From the NCBI GenBank assembly GCA_003445035.1, contig DLVV01000037.1, positions 1,084 through 20,973 on the forward strand: 19,890 nt of DNA, written 5' to 3'. How positions within the stretch are numbered: the stretch's first letter is position 1; the number at the start of each line of letters is the position of its first letter. Shown one piece after another: positions 7,987-15,720 of this stretch. Under the pieces are notes generated by a model. That model searched no databases. It had not been told where the DNA came from and was given only the letters and a program-made list of their open reading frames with translations. The stretch is from Planctomycetaceae bacterium (GTDB lineage: Bacteria; Planctomycetota; Planctomycetia; Planctomycetales; Planctomycetaceae). A program made the translations under genes and the position numbers.

Positions 7987-8829
7987 ATGCGGCACAACCG
8001 ACTGCGTGAACTTCTCGACGCCGATCTCCCCAGCCTGGGCACTCACCTGCACTCGTCCTGGCCCTCGATCACCGAGCTGGTCGGGCACAGCGGGATGTTC
8101 GATTACGTCGAGTTCGTCGCCGAGTACGCTCCCTACGATCTCTACGCGCTGGAGAACATCGGCCGGGCCATCGACCTGTTCCCGCACATGAGCGGGATGA
8201 TGAAGATCGAGCAGGAGCCCCGGACCTATCTCACCATTCGTGCCATCGGGTCGGGAATCCAGAACGTGTTGTTCGCCGACCCGCGGACGGTCGAGGATGT
8301 CCAGGAATGCGTCAAGGCGGTGCGGGCCGAGACCCCCGCCAACGGTGGCATCCATGGCGTGGGGATGCGTCGGGACGTGCGGTTTGTGCTCGAGGGCGGC
8401 TCGCCGGCGTTTGCCCAGGCTCTGGACCAGTCGGTGGTGGCGCTGATGATCGAAAAGAAGTCGGCCGTGGAGGATCTGGAAGCCCTGCTTTCGGTTCCCG
8501 GTGTCGACATGACCCAGTTCGGACCGGCCGACTTCTCCAACAGCATCGATCGCCCCGGCGAGTGGCAGCACCCCGAGGTGGTCGAGGCCGAGAAGCACGT
8601 GATCGAAACCTCGTTGAAGATGGGAGTCGCCCCGCGAGCGGAGATCAACACGCCAGAACAGGCCGAGAAGTATCTCGAGATGGGGGTCAAGCACTTCTGT
8701 GTCGGCACCGATGTCAGCATTCTCTTCGACTGGTTCCGCGACACCGGGGGGGCGTTCAACGAAATGCTGGGCCGGGAAGCTCCCGGGACCGACGGGCAGC
8801 ACGGTGGATACGGGGGTGCTGGTGACTGA
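7987..8829 (+). CDS. HpcH/HpaI-type aldolase with altered active site
   Basis: This 280-aa TIM-barrel protein belongs to the HpcH/HpaI aldolase family, cytosolic class II enzymes that join or split pyruvate-type enolates and aldehydes using a divalent metal. The metal ligands are present: E156 in ALMIEKKSAVED and D182 in GPADFSNS. At the site where E. coli HpaI has its catalytic His (GEHAP), this protein has Y47 in AEYAP. Where HpaI has the substrate-binding Arg (IRP), it has K73 in MMKIEQEP. GTDVSILFDWF (240-250) matches the family's C-terminal strand. The tail (263-280) is Gly-rich. The end overlaps the next gene (GTGACTGA), so the two are coupled. The family call is firm; the reaction is uncertain because of the substitutions. 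Confidence 0.88.
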   Translation: MRHNRLRELLDADLPSLGTHLHSSWPSITELVGHSGMFDYVEFVAEYAPYDLYALENIGRAIDLFPHMSGMMKIEQEPRTYLTIRAIGSGIQNVLFADPRTVEDVQECVKAVRAETPANGGIHGVGMRRDVRFVLEGGSPAFAQALDQSVVALMIEKKSAVEDLEALLSVPGVDMTQFGPADFSNSIDRPGEWQHPEVVEAEKHVIETSLKMGVAPRAEINTPEQAEKYLEMGVKHFCVGTDVSILFDWFRDTGGAFNEMLGREAPGTDGQHGGYGGAGD

Positions 8830-11086
8830 ACACGAGGGCAGTTCGGCCGTCGGAAGCCGACGGCCGCAGGTCGTTCTCGGTGTCATCGCCGTGGCGGTTG
8901 TCGCCACCTGGTGGGGCTGGCCACCGTCACTCGTGGAAGTCGGGCCCGCCGCCGGTGTGCCCGGGGACTCGGGAATGGTTGCCGTGCTGGCGGCACTCAG
9001 GGACCGGATGGCCGACGCCGACCCGTACCTGGGTCGTCGGCCACTGGAAACCGCCCGGCGAGAACTGGAATCGTTGCCACCGGACGCGTCGTCGCGGACC
9101 CGTTTCGGCCTGTTGTGGTCGGTCGGGCACCACCACCTGCGGCTGGGAGAGAACCGGCTGGCGACCGAGCGGCTCGGTGAAGCGATCGAGCTGTTGTCCC
9201 GACTCGATCCCCCCTTGTCGAATGCCGAACGGGACGACGTGCTGTTCCAGGTGGCGGTGGCCTGGTTGAGGCGTGGAGAGACAGAGAACTGCATAGAGTG
9301 TCACACGGCCGAGAGTTGCCTGTTGCCGATTCAGGGTGGTGGGGTACACCAGCATCCCGAATCCGCCCGCCGCGCGATCGCGGTGCTCGGTCGGCTGCTG
9401 GAAGCCAGTCCCGATCACGCCGCCGGCCGCTGGCTGCTGAACATCTCGACGATGGCCGTCGGCGGATACCCCGACAAGGTGCCCGAGCGGTTCCGGATCG
9501 CACCGGAAGTGTTCCGGTCGTCGACCAGGTTTCCCCGCTTCACCAACATCGCCGCCCGGATGGGTCTCAACGAGGTCAATCTCAGTGGCGGCAGCGTGTC
9601 CGAGGACTTCGATGGTGACGGATGGGTCGACATCGCGACCAGCACCTGGGACACGGCCGGCCCGGTCCGGGTCTACCGCAACAACGGCGACGGTACGTTT
9701 ACCGAGCGGACCGAGCGGGCGGGGCTGTCAGGGATCCTGGGCGGATTGAACCTGGTGCCGGCCGACTACGACGGCGACGGTGATGTCGACCTGCTGGTGC
9801 TCCGTGGCGGGTGGTTGCAGGCCGACGGTCTCGACCATCCCAACTCGTTGCTGCAGAACGACGGCGAGGGGAATTTCCTCGATGTGACCTTCGAGGTCGG
9901 GCTGGCCGGCGACGGGCTGAACTTCCCGACGCAGACGGCCGCCTGGGCCGACTACGACAACGACGGCGACCTGGATCTCTACGTGGGCAACGAGGGCTTC
10001 GCGGCACAGTTGTTCCGCAATGACAACGGCCGGTTCACCGATGTGGCCGTCGACGCCGGTGTCGACGGAGGGGGTGTGGTCAAGGGCACCGCCTGGGGTG
10101 ACTTTGACAACGACGGCGACGAGGACCTGTACGTGTCGGTTCGCGGGGGAGCCAACCGGTTGTACCGCAACGATGGCCAGGGTCGTTTCGAGGACGTGGC
10201 CGAGAAACTGGGCGTTGCGGGACCCCGGCGGAGTTTTCCGGTCTGGTTCTGGGACTGCAACAACGATGGGGCCCTGGACCTGTACGTGGCCAGCTACCGC
10301 GAGGGAGTGGAGCAGGTTGCCCGTGACTACCTGGGACAGGCTCACGAGTCCGAATCTGACGCGTTGTACCTGGGTGACGGCCGCGGCGGATTCCGCGAGG
10401 TCTCGGCCGAATTCGGGCTGGTCCGCGTGACCCAGCCGATGGGGTGCAACTTCGGGGATCTGGACAACGACGGCTGGCCCGACTTCTACCTGGGGACCGG
10501 CTATCCGGAGTACGCCGGGATCATGCCCAACCTGTTGTTCCACAACCAGGGCGGAAAGCGGTTTGCCGACGTGACATTCGCGGCCGGTTTCGGCCACCTG
10601 CAGAAGGGCCACGGCGTGTCGCTGGCCGATTTCGACCACGACGGTGACCTGGACGTGTTTCAGCAGATCGGCGGCTGGTATCCCGGTGACGCGTTCGGCA
10701 ACGCGCTCTTCGAGAACCCCGGCTTTGACCGTCACTGGTTGGCGGTGCGGCTTCGCGGTCACACCTCCAACCGGCTGGGTATCGGGGCACGTTTGCGGAT
10801 CGAATTTCACGAGGGGGATCGCCGGCGGGTGGTGCATCAGCGGATCGGCAGTGGCGGCAGCTTCGGCGGCAATCCCTTCACTGCGCATGTTGGACTGGGG
10901 TCGGCCACCCGGGTGGACCGGATCGAGATCCACTGGCCGACATCGGGAACCACGGATCGGTTCACCGGGATTGGTGTCGATCGGATGGTCGAGTGTCGCG
11001 AGGGACAACCCGAACTGGTCGAGACGAGGTGGCGGTCGGTGAAGATGATCGGCGAAGGGGAAACGACCGATCGGGCGGGACGATAG
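8822..11086 (+). CDS. Membrane-anchored FG-GAP propeller protein with ASPIC/UnbV domain (propeller 2)
   Basis: The protein is 754 aa from GTG 8822, which overlaps the aldolase stop. An alternative GTG lies at 8816. I prefer an N-terminal start here because the frame further upstream lies inside the aldolase gene. Residues 16-34 form a signal anchor. Residues about 50-215 are helical and TPR-like, and contain NCIECHTAESC (156-166) with a CxxCH motif. Seven FG-GAP/VCBS blades follow, with Ca loops near residues 262, 315, 377, 427, 478, 546 and 603 (for example DYDGDGDVD, DYDNDGDLD, DFDNDGDED); the fifth has Cys for the first Asp (DCNNDGALD). Residues 636-735 are the ASPIC/UnbV domain, with NRLGIGARLRI and IEIHWPTSG. 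This resembles the CRTAC1-type proteins common in planctomycetes. The bulk should face the periplasm or outside. The biochemical role is unknown; ligand or matrix binding is an inference. Confidence 0.92.
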   Translation: MTEHEGSSAVGSRRPQVVLGVIAVAVVATWWGWPPSLVEVGPAAGVPGDSGMVAVLAALRDRMADADPYLGRRPLETARRELESLPPDASSRTRFGLLWSVGHHHLRLGENRLATERLGEAIELLSRLDPPLSNAERDDVLFQVAVAWLRRGETENCIECHTAESCLLPIQGGGVHQHPESARRAIAVLGRLLEASPDHAAGRWLLNISTMAVGGYPDKVPERFRIAPEVFRSSTRFPRFTNIAARMGLNEVNLSGGSVSEDFDGDGWVDIATSTWDTAGPVRVYRNNGDGTFTERTERAGLSGILGGLNLVPADYDGDGDVDLLVLRGGWLQADGLDHPNSLLQNDGEGNFLDVTFEVGLAGDGLNFPTQTAAWADYDNDGDLDLYVGNEGFAAQLFRNDNGRFTDVAVDAGVDGGGVVKGTAWGDFDNDGDEDLYVSVRGGANRLYRNDGQGRFEDVAEKLGVAGPRRSFPVWFWDCNNDGALDLYVASYREGVEQVARDYLGQAHESESDALYLGDGRGGFREVSAEFGLVRVTQPMGCNFGDLDNDGWPDFYLGTGYPEYAGIMPNLLFHNQGGKRFADVTFAAGFGHLQKGHGVSLADFDHDGDLDVFQQIGGWYPGDAFGNALFENPGFDRHWLAVRLRGHTSNRLGIGARLRIEFHEGDRRRVVHQRIGSGGSFGGNPFTAHVGLGSATRVDRIEIHWPTSGTTDRFTGIGVDRMVECREGQPELVETRWRSVKMIGEGETTDRAGR

Positions 11087-11087
11087 G

Positions 11088-14087
11088 ATGTCGGCGGAAA
11101 CGCGAGGATCGCTGTTGTCACGACTGGCCGCGGTACTGGTCGTGGTGGTCGTGGTGGCGGTCGGCTGGAGGTGGCTGGGGTCGGGCGGGGAATCCGACGA
11201 CGAGTTGGTGAAGCGGGCCCGGCGGGCCTATCGGTTGCGGCATCTCGAAACGGCACTCGAACTGGCCGACCGCGTGATTGCCCGGTCGCCGGGCCACCGT
11301 GAAGCCTTGAGACTGGCCGGCGAGCTGTCGATCGAGCGGGGTGACTACGATCGAAGCGTGGCGTACCTGTGCCAATTGCCTGACGCCGAGCAACCCGAAC
11401 GGCTCACGGGGATGCTGGGACCGGGTGACCGGATGGACAGTCTCAGGTCGTTGTCCAGGTTGGCCGGGCAACTCGAAAAGCGGATTGGCGACGAGCCCCG
11501 TCACGCGATGGCCAACGATCACCTGGCCTTCATTCTGACCATCTCGGGTCGCCGCTGGGAGGCCCGCCGGCCGCTGTTGCAGTTGTTGCGGCGTGGCCGC
11601 TTCACCAAGCGGCACCTGCTGCTGCTTGGTGAATTCGAGAACGTGCTGGCCGATCCGGTGATGCTGGAGGCCTGCCTGCAGCAGGATCCGAACGAACACC
11701 TGGCCAACCTGGGGTTGGGGTTGATCGACGTGGAACGCAGGGACTTCGCGGGAGCCCTGGGCAGGTTCGAGTCGGTGTCTGCGGCGCGGCGCGACCTGGC
11801 CGAGGCGCACGCGCGGGTGCTGGTGACCGTGTTGGAACGCGGGAGTTCCGATGCGTCGGAGGACTATGTCGGTCGACGGAAATTGCTGGTCGACGAGAGG
11901 TTGCTGGAACATCCCCGGCTGTGGCTGGCCGATGCGCGGTGGGCCCGGTTGAACGGTCTGGACCGCCAGGCGGCCCGGTGCCTGTGGGAGGCGATTCGGC
12001 TGGAACCTGACCTGCGGGCGGCCAACTACCAGCTGTCCCAGGTCCTGGTGCAACTGGACAGGTCGGATGACGCCGGGCGATTTCGCGAACGGGCCCGTCA
12101 ACTCGGAGCATTCGAACGGACACTCGGGTTGATCGAGACCCGCCTGAACCTGGAATCGGACTGGAACGACGTGGGCTTGCTGAGGAAGGCGGCCGAGCAA
12201 TGCGAGGGGATGGGGCGGTTGTGGGAGGCCTTCGGGTGGGCCAGTGAGGCCCAGGTGCATGAGCCGCAGGTGGCGTGGGCCGGTGAACTGGTTGGTCGGG
12301 TCAAGCAGCGGCTGGCCGCCGACCGCGACGCCCCACAGACGCAGGCCGAACGCAATCCAGCCCACTCGATCGATCTCTCGGAATTTCCCCGTCTCGACTT
12401 CCTGGACCTGAAGTCCAGGGAAGTGGTTGCGGGGCCTGGTGGAACGGGGGCCGATGAGATCCGGTTTGACGACCGGGCCGCTGCCGCGGGGGTCGACTTC
12501 ACCTATTTCAACAGTCCCGACCCCTCGACACCGGGTGCGCTGATGTTCGAGTACACCGGGGGAGGGGTCGCGGTGCTCGATTACGATCGCGACGGCTGGC
12601 CCGACCTGTATTTCCCCCAGGGCTGCCCGTGGCCGGTGATCGAGGGTGGTGACCCGGACTACCACGATCGGCTCTTTCGCAACCAGGGCGACGGCACGTT
12701 TGCCGACGTGACCGAGACGACCGGCCTGGGTGACGGCCGGTTCAGCCAGGGGGCCGCGGTTGGCGACATCGACCAGGATGGCTGGCCCGATCTCTACGTG
12801 GCCAACATCGGTCGCAACCGGCTGTACCGGAACAACGGCGACGGGACGTTCCAGGATGTCACCCCCGGCCTGGGGATACCCGGGACGGGATGGACGACCA
12901 GTTGTCTGGTGGCCGACATCGATGGCGACGGTCGCGTCGATCTCTACGATGTCAACTATCTCGGCGGGCGTCGGTTGTTCTCGACGATCTGCGAATCGAG
13001 CGGAGTGAAGATGGCGTGCCATCCGCACGAGTTCCCCGCTGCCGAGGATCGCTGGTGGAAGGGAGACGGCCAGGGGGGGTTCGTCGATGCGACTCGTGCG
13101 GGAGGATTCTCCGCGGAGGACGGCAAGGGGCTGGGCATCGTCGTCGGCGGGTTCTCGCGACCGGAGCGAGTCGAGGTGTTTGTCGCCAACGATTCGGTGC
13201 CCAATTTCCTGTTCGCTCGATCTGCCGACAAGGTCTCGAAGGGTCGGTCGCTGTTCCGGCAGCGGGCGATGGTCGGTGGCCTCGCGGTGGATCGTGAAGG
13301 GCGGTCACAGGCCTGCATGGGTGTGGCTGCCGGAGATGCTGACGGTGACGGACGCCTGGACCTGTTCGTGACGAATTACTTCGACGAGCCCAATGCGCTT
13401 TACCGGCAGGTGGGCGATCTGGTTTTCAGTGATGCGACACGCAAGGCCGGACTGCGGGAACCGGGCTGGAGAATGCTCGGTTTCGGGACCCAGTTCCTCG
13501 ACGCCGATCTCGACGGAGAGCTCGATCTGGTGGTCGCCAACGGACACGTCGACGACCTGCAGAAACTGAATCAGCCGTACCGGATGCGGCCGCAGTTCTA
13601 TCGGAACGTGGGAGGCGGCCGGTTTGTCGAGTTGCCGGCCAGGGGGCTGGGGGATTATTTCGCCAGGGAACTGCTGGGACGGGGCCTGGCCCGTGCGGAC
13701 CTGGATCGGGATGGCCGCGAGGACTTCGTGGTCTCGCATCTCGAACAGCCGGCGTCGTTGTTGTACAACCGGACACAAAAGCGCGGCGGCTGGCTGGCGG
13801 TTCGCCTGGTGGCGACATCGACAGCCAGAGAAGCGATCGGGGCCCGCGTGACGGTGGCCGACGGAGAGTGGCGGCGGGTGCACTTCCTGACTGCCGGAGA
13901 CGGCTACATGGCCTCCAACCAACGGCAACTGGTCATCGGGCTGGGGGCCCGGAAACGGGTCAAGAGCCTGTTGGTCGAGTGGCCGTCGGGGGAATCCACG
14001 AAATTCACAGATGTTGCTGCGGGTGGTGAACTGGTGATTGTCGAGGGGCAGACTCGGGCAATACGGCTGCCTTCGGCCGGTCACTAG
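11088..14087 (+). CDS. Large TPR + FG-GAP propeller + ASPIC/UnbV membrane-anchored protein (propeller 3)
   Basis: The protein is 999 aa and starts one base after the propeller 2 stop. Residues 10-30 are a Val-rich signal anchor. Residues about 37-410 are helical tetratricopeptide-like repeats, for example ARRAYRLRHLETALELADR (44-62) and AARCLWEAIRLEPDLRAA (295-312). Seven FG-GAP blades follow, with loops at about 498, 560, 610, 688, 750, 805 and 871; the fourth (FSRPERVEVFVAND) has lost its Ca ligands. C635 and C644 flank a loop in the family position for a disulfide. The ASPIC/UnbV domain is at 900-985, with AREAIGARVTV and LVEWPSGES. It shares architecture with propeller 2, but its TPR part is more than twice as long and blade sequences differ, so this is an old duplication. 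Its TAG stop overlaps the xseB stop. The architecture is clear; the function is unknown. Confidence 0.93.
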   Translation: MSAETRGSLLSRLAAVLVVVVVVAVGWRWLGSGGESDDELVKRARRAYRLRHLETALELADRVIARSPGHREALRLAGELSIERGDYDRSVAYLCQLPDAEQPERLTGMLGPGDRMDSLRSLSRLAGQLEKRIGDEPRHAMANDHLAFILTISGRRWEARRPLLQLLRRGRFTKRHLLLLGEFENVLADPVMLEACLQQDPNEHLANLGLGLIDVERRDFAGALGRFESVSAARRDLAEAHARVLVTVLERGSSDASEDYVGRRKLLVDERLLEHPRLWLADARWARLNGLDRQAARCLWEAIRLEPDLRAANYQLSQVLVQLDRSDDAGRFRERARQLGAFERTLGLIETRLNLESDWNDVGLLRKAAEQCEGMGRLWEAFGWASEAQVHEPQVAWAGELVGRVKQRLAADRDAPQTQAERNPAHSIDLSEFPRLDFLDLKSREVVAGPGGTGADEIRFDDRAAAAGVDFTYFNSPDPSTPGALMFEYTGGGVAVLDYDRDGWPDLYFPQGCPWPVIEGGDPDYHDRLFRNQGDGTFADVTETTGLGDGRFSQGAAVGDIDQDGWPDLYVANIGRNRLYRNNGDGTFQDVTPGLGIPGTGWTTSCLVADIDGDGRVDLYDVNYLGGRRLFSTICESSGVKMACHPHEFPAAEDRWWKGDGQGGFVDATRAGGFSAEDGKGLGIVVGGFSRPERVEVFVANDSVPNFLFARSADKVSKGRSLFRQRAMVGGLAVDREGRSQACMGVAAGDADGDGRLDLFVTNYFDEPNALYRQVGDLVFSDATRKAGLREPGWRMLGFGTQFLDADLDGELDLVVANGHVDDLQKLNQPYRMRPQFYRNVGGGRFVELPARGLGDYFARELLGRGLARADLDRDGREDFVVSHLEQPASLLYNRTQKRGGWLAVRLVATSTAREAIGARVTVADGEWRRVHFLTAGDGYMASNQRQLVIGLGARKRVKSLLVEWPSGESTKFTDVAAGGELVIVEGQTRAIRLPSAGH

Positions 14088-14407
14088 AACAACGACTTGT
14101 CGTCAGAGTCATCGTCCTGGCCACCGGCGTCCGATTCCTTGTCGATGGTCGCTTCGTTTTCGAGCGGTTCGGTTTTCGGGTTGCCGTCGGCGTCGAATCC
14201 GGTCAGCGTCTCGATCCTCTGTTCAGCCTGCTCGAGCACATCGTTGCAGGTCTTCAGCAGTCCAATGCCCTGCTCGAATCGTGACAGGGATTCCTCGAGA
14301 CCCAGCGAGCCGGATTCGAGCGACTCGACGATCTCCTGAAGCGTCTGCAACGCCTCTTCGAATGACACGTCGGGTGTGGTTTCGCCTGCGGAATTGTCCT
14401 TGGCCAT
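14084..14407 (-). CDS. xseB: Exodeoxyribonuclease VII small subunit
   Basis: This 107-aa protein matches XseB, the small helical subunit that binds the C-terminal arm of XseA to form exonuclease VII, which degrades single-stranded DNA in both directions. The core SFEEALQTLQEIVESLESG (15-33) followed by LEESLSRFEQGIGLLK (37-52) is characteristic, as is the later LEQAEQRIETL. The family core is about 60-80 residues; here a further acidic, disordered-looking tail (about 72-107) is rich in D and E. It lies 53 bp downstream of xseA, with AGGAA about 8 bases before the ATG. The stop is in the palindrome CTAG shared with the stop of the convergent propeller 3 gene. Confidence 0.93.
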   Translation of the reverse strand: MAKDNSAGETTPDVSFEEALQTLQEIVESLESGSLGLEESLSRFEQGIGLLKTCNDVLEQAEQRIETLTGFDADGNPKTEPLENEATIDKESDAGGQDDDSDDKSLF

Positions 14408-14460
14408 CGTCTGGTTCCTGTTGCCTTGTGAGTCTGGTTGGCTTTTCTGCTTTCCGGTGC

Positions 14461-15687
14461 CTACCCGGTCTCCTCGATTGTCTCGACCCGGCTGGTGACC
14501 CGTCCGTCGGCCAGGGTGGTCGAGATCTGGGTGCCGATCTCCAACTGCCCGGTATTGCGGACGACATCGCCGTCGGTGGTGTGTGTCACCGAGTAACCTC
14601 GGCCGAGCACTTCCAGCGGGCTCAGGGCCTGCAGGGCCGCGGCGGCAGTGCCCAGCCGGTCACGGTTCGATCGGGTCACGCCGCGGACGGCGTGGTCGAT
14701 GCGTCGTTGCAGTTCGTCGACACGGCCGGCGAGTTCACGGATCCGTCCGTGGGGACGGACCAGCACCGGCCTGGAGGCGAGTCCCGTCAGCAGCCCGCGA
14801 GCGCGTTGGGCCCGTTGCTGGAGTGCTCCGGTCAGCCGTGTCCGCACGGCGGCCAGCGAGGCCGTGAATTCGTCGCGGTGCGGGACGACCAGTTCACCGG
14901 CTTCGCTGGGAGTCAGCGCCCGCACATCGGCAACCAGGTCGGCGATGCTCACATCGATTTCGTGCCCGACGGCACTGACCAGTGGGATGGGGCACTCGGC
15001 AATCGCCCGTGCCACGATCTCCTCGTTGAACGCCCAGAGGTCCTCCAGGCTGCCGCCACCCCGACCGGCGATCACCACGTCGACTCCCGGCAGTGTGGGG
15101 ACCAGCTCGATCGCCCCGGCGATTTCCTCGGCCGCTCCCGCCCCCTGGACCCGGACAGGCAACAGGACGATCTCGACGGCCGGCCACCGGCGGGTGATCA
15201 CCTGCAGCATGTCGCGGACTGCGGCTCCGGTGGGGCTGGTGACCAGGGCGATTCGACGCGGGAATCGCGGGATGGGCTGCTTGCGTTCGGCGTCGAACAG
15301 TCCCTCGGCAGACAGGCGTTCCTGCAACTGGCGGAAGGCCAGTTCCAGGGCGCCGACCCCCTTGGGAGTCAGTTGCTTGATGACCAGCTGGTACTGCCCC
15401 CGCGGCAGGTAGACCTCGACACCGCCGCGGGCGACAACCTCGAGTCCGTCGGCGAGGTCGAACTTGAGCCGCGCGGCGGTGCTTCTCCAGATCACCGCCG
15501 AGATCTGGGACTCGTCGTCCTTGAGCGTGAGGTAGACGTGTCCGGAGCGGGCGGGACGGCAGTTGGAGATTTCGCCGGTGACCCAGACGTCGGGGTAGTG
15601 GCTTTCGAGCTGGTCCTTGATCTGGCGGGTCAGTTCCGAGACCGTTCGTGCCGTTTCTCCCCCGTCGTGTTGTGTGGCGGTCGACAT
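14461..15687 (-). CDS. xseA: Exodeoxyribonuclease VII large subunit
   Basis: This 408-aa protein is XseA, the catalytic subunit of exonuclease VII (cytosolic ssDNA exonuclease in repair and recombination). An N-terminal OB fold (about 14-105) contains VWVTGEISNCRPARSGHVY and IWRS. The catalytic domain has ALVTSPTGAAVRDML (147-161), GRGGGSLEDLWAFNEE (208-223) and SAVGHEIDVSIADLVAD (238-254), followed by RALTPSEAGE. The C-terminal part is the coiled-coil arm for XseB binding, ending in LGRGYSVT, which is typical of the family. The length is slightly shorter than the E. coli protein (456 aa). The start has GGAGGGG about 9 bases upstream. It follows the TIM-barrel gene by 33 bp and precedes xseB, so the nuclease genes probably share transcripts with unrelated hydrolase genes. 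Confidence 0.96.
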   Translation of the reverse strand: MSTATQHDGGETARTVSELTRQIKDQLESHYPDVWVTGEISNCRPARSGHVYLTLKDDESQISAVIWRSTAARLKFDLADGLEVVARGGVEVYLPRGQYQLVIKQLTPKGVGALELAFRQLQERLSAEGLFDAERKQPIPRFPRRIALVTSPTGAAVRDMLQVITRRWPAVEIVLLPVRVQGAGAAEEIAGAIELVPTLPGVDVVIAGRGGGSLEDLWAFNEEIVARAIAECPIPLVSAVGHEIDVSIADLVADVRALTPSEAGELVVPHRDEFTASLAAVRTRLTGALQQRAQRARGLLTGLASRPVLVRPHGRIRELAGRVDELQRRIDHAVRGVTRSNRDRLGTAAAALQALSPLEVLGRGYSVTHTTDGDVVRNTGQLEIGTQISTTLADGRVTSRVETIEETG

Positions 15688-15720
15688 CGCGACTTTCCCC
15701 TCCGTGTTCGTCCGGTTCTG

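Noticed and set aside
7906..9294. 462-codon minus-strand frame across the symporter end, aldolase and propeller 2 start
   Set aside because: It crosses gene boundaries on the opposite strand and shows no family motif.
11118..13028. 636-codon minus-strand frame (and a 426-codon one at 9728-11008) opposite the propeller genes
   Set aside because: Long antisense frames are expected opposite GAC/GGC-rich FG-GAP repeats at this GC content. Neither shows a recognisable domain.
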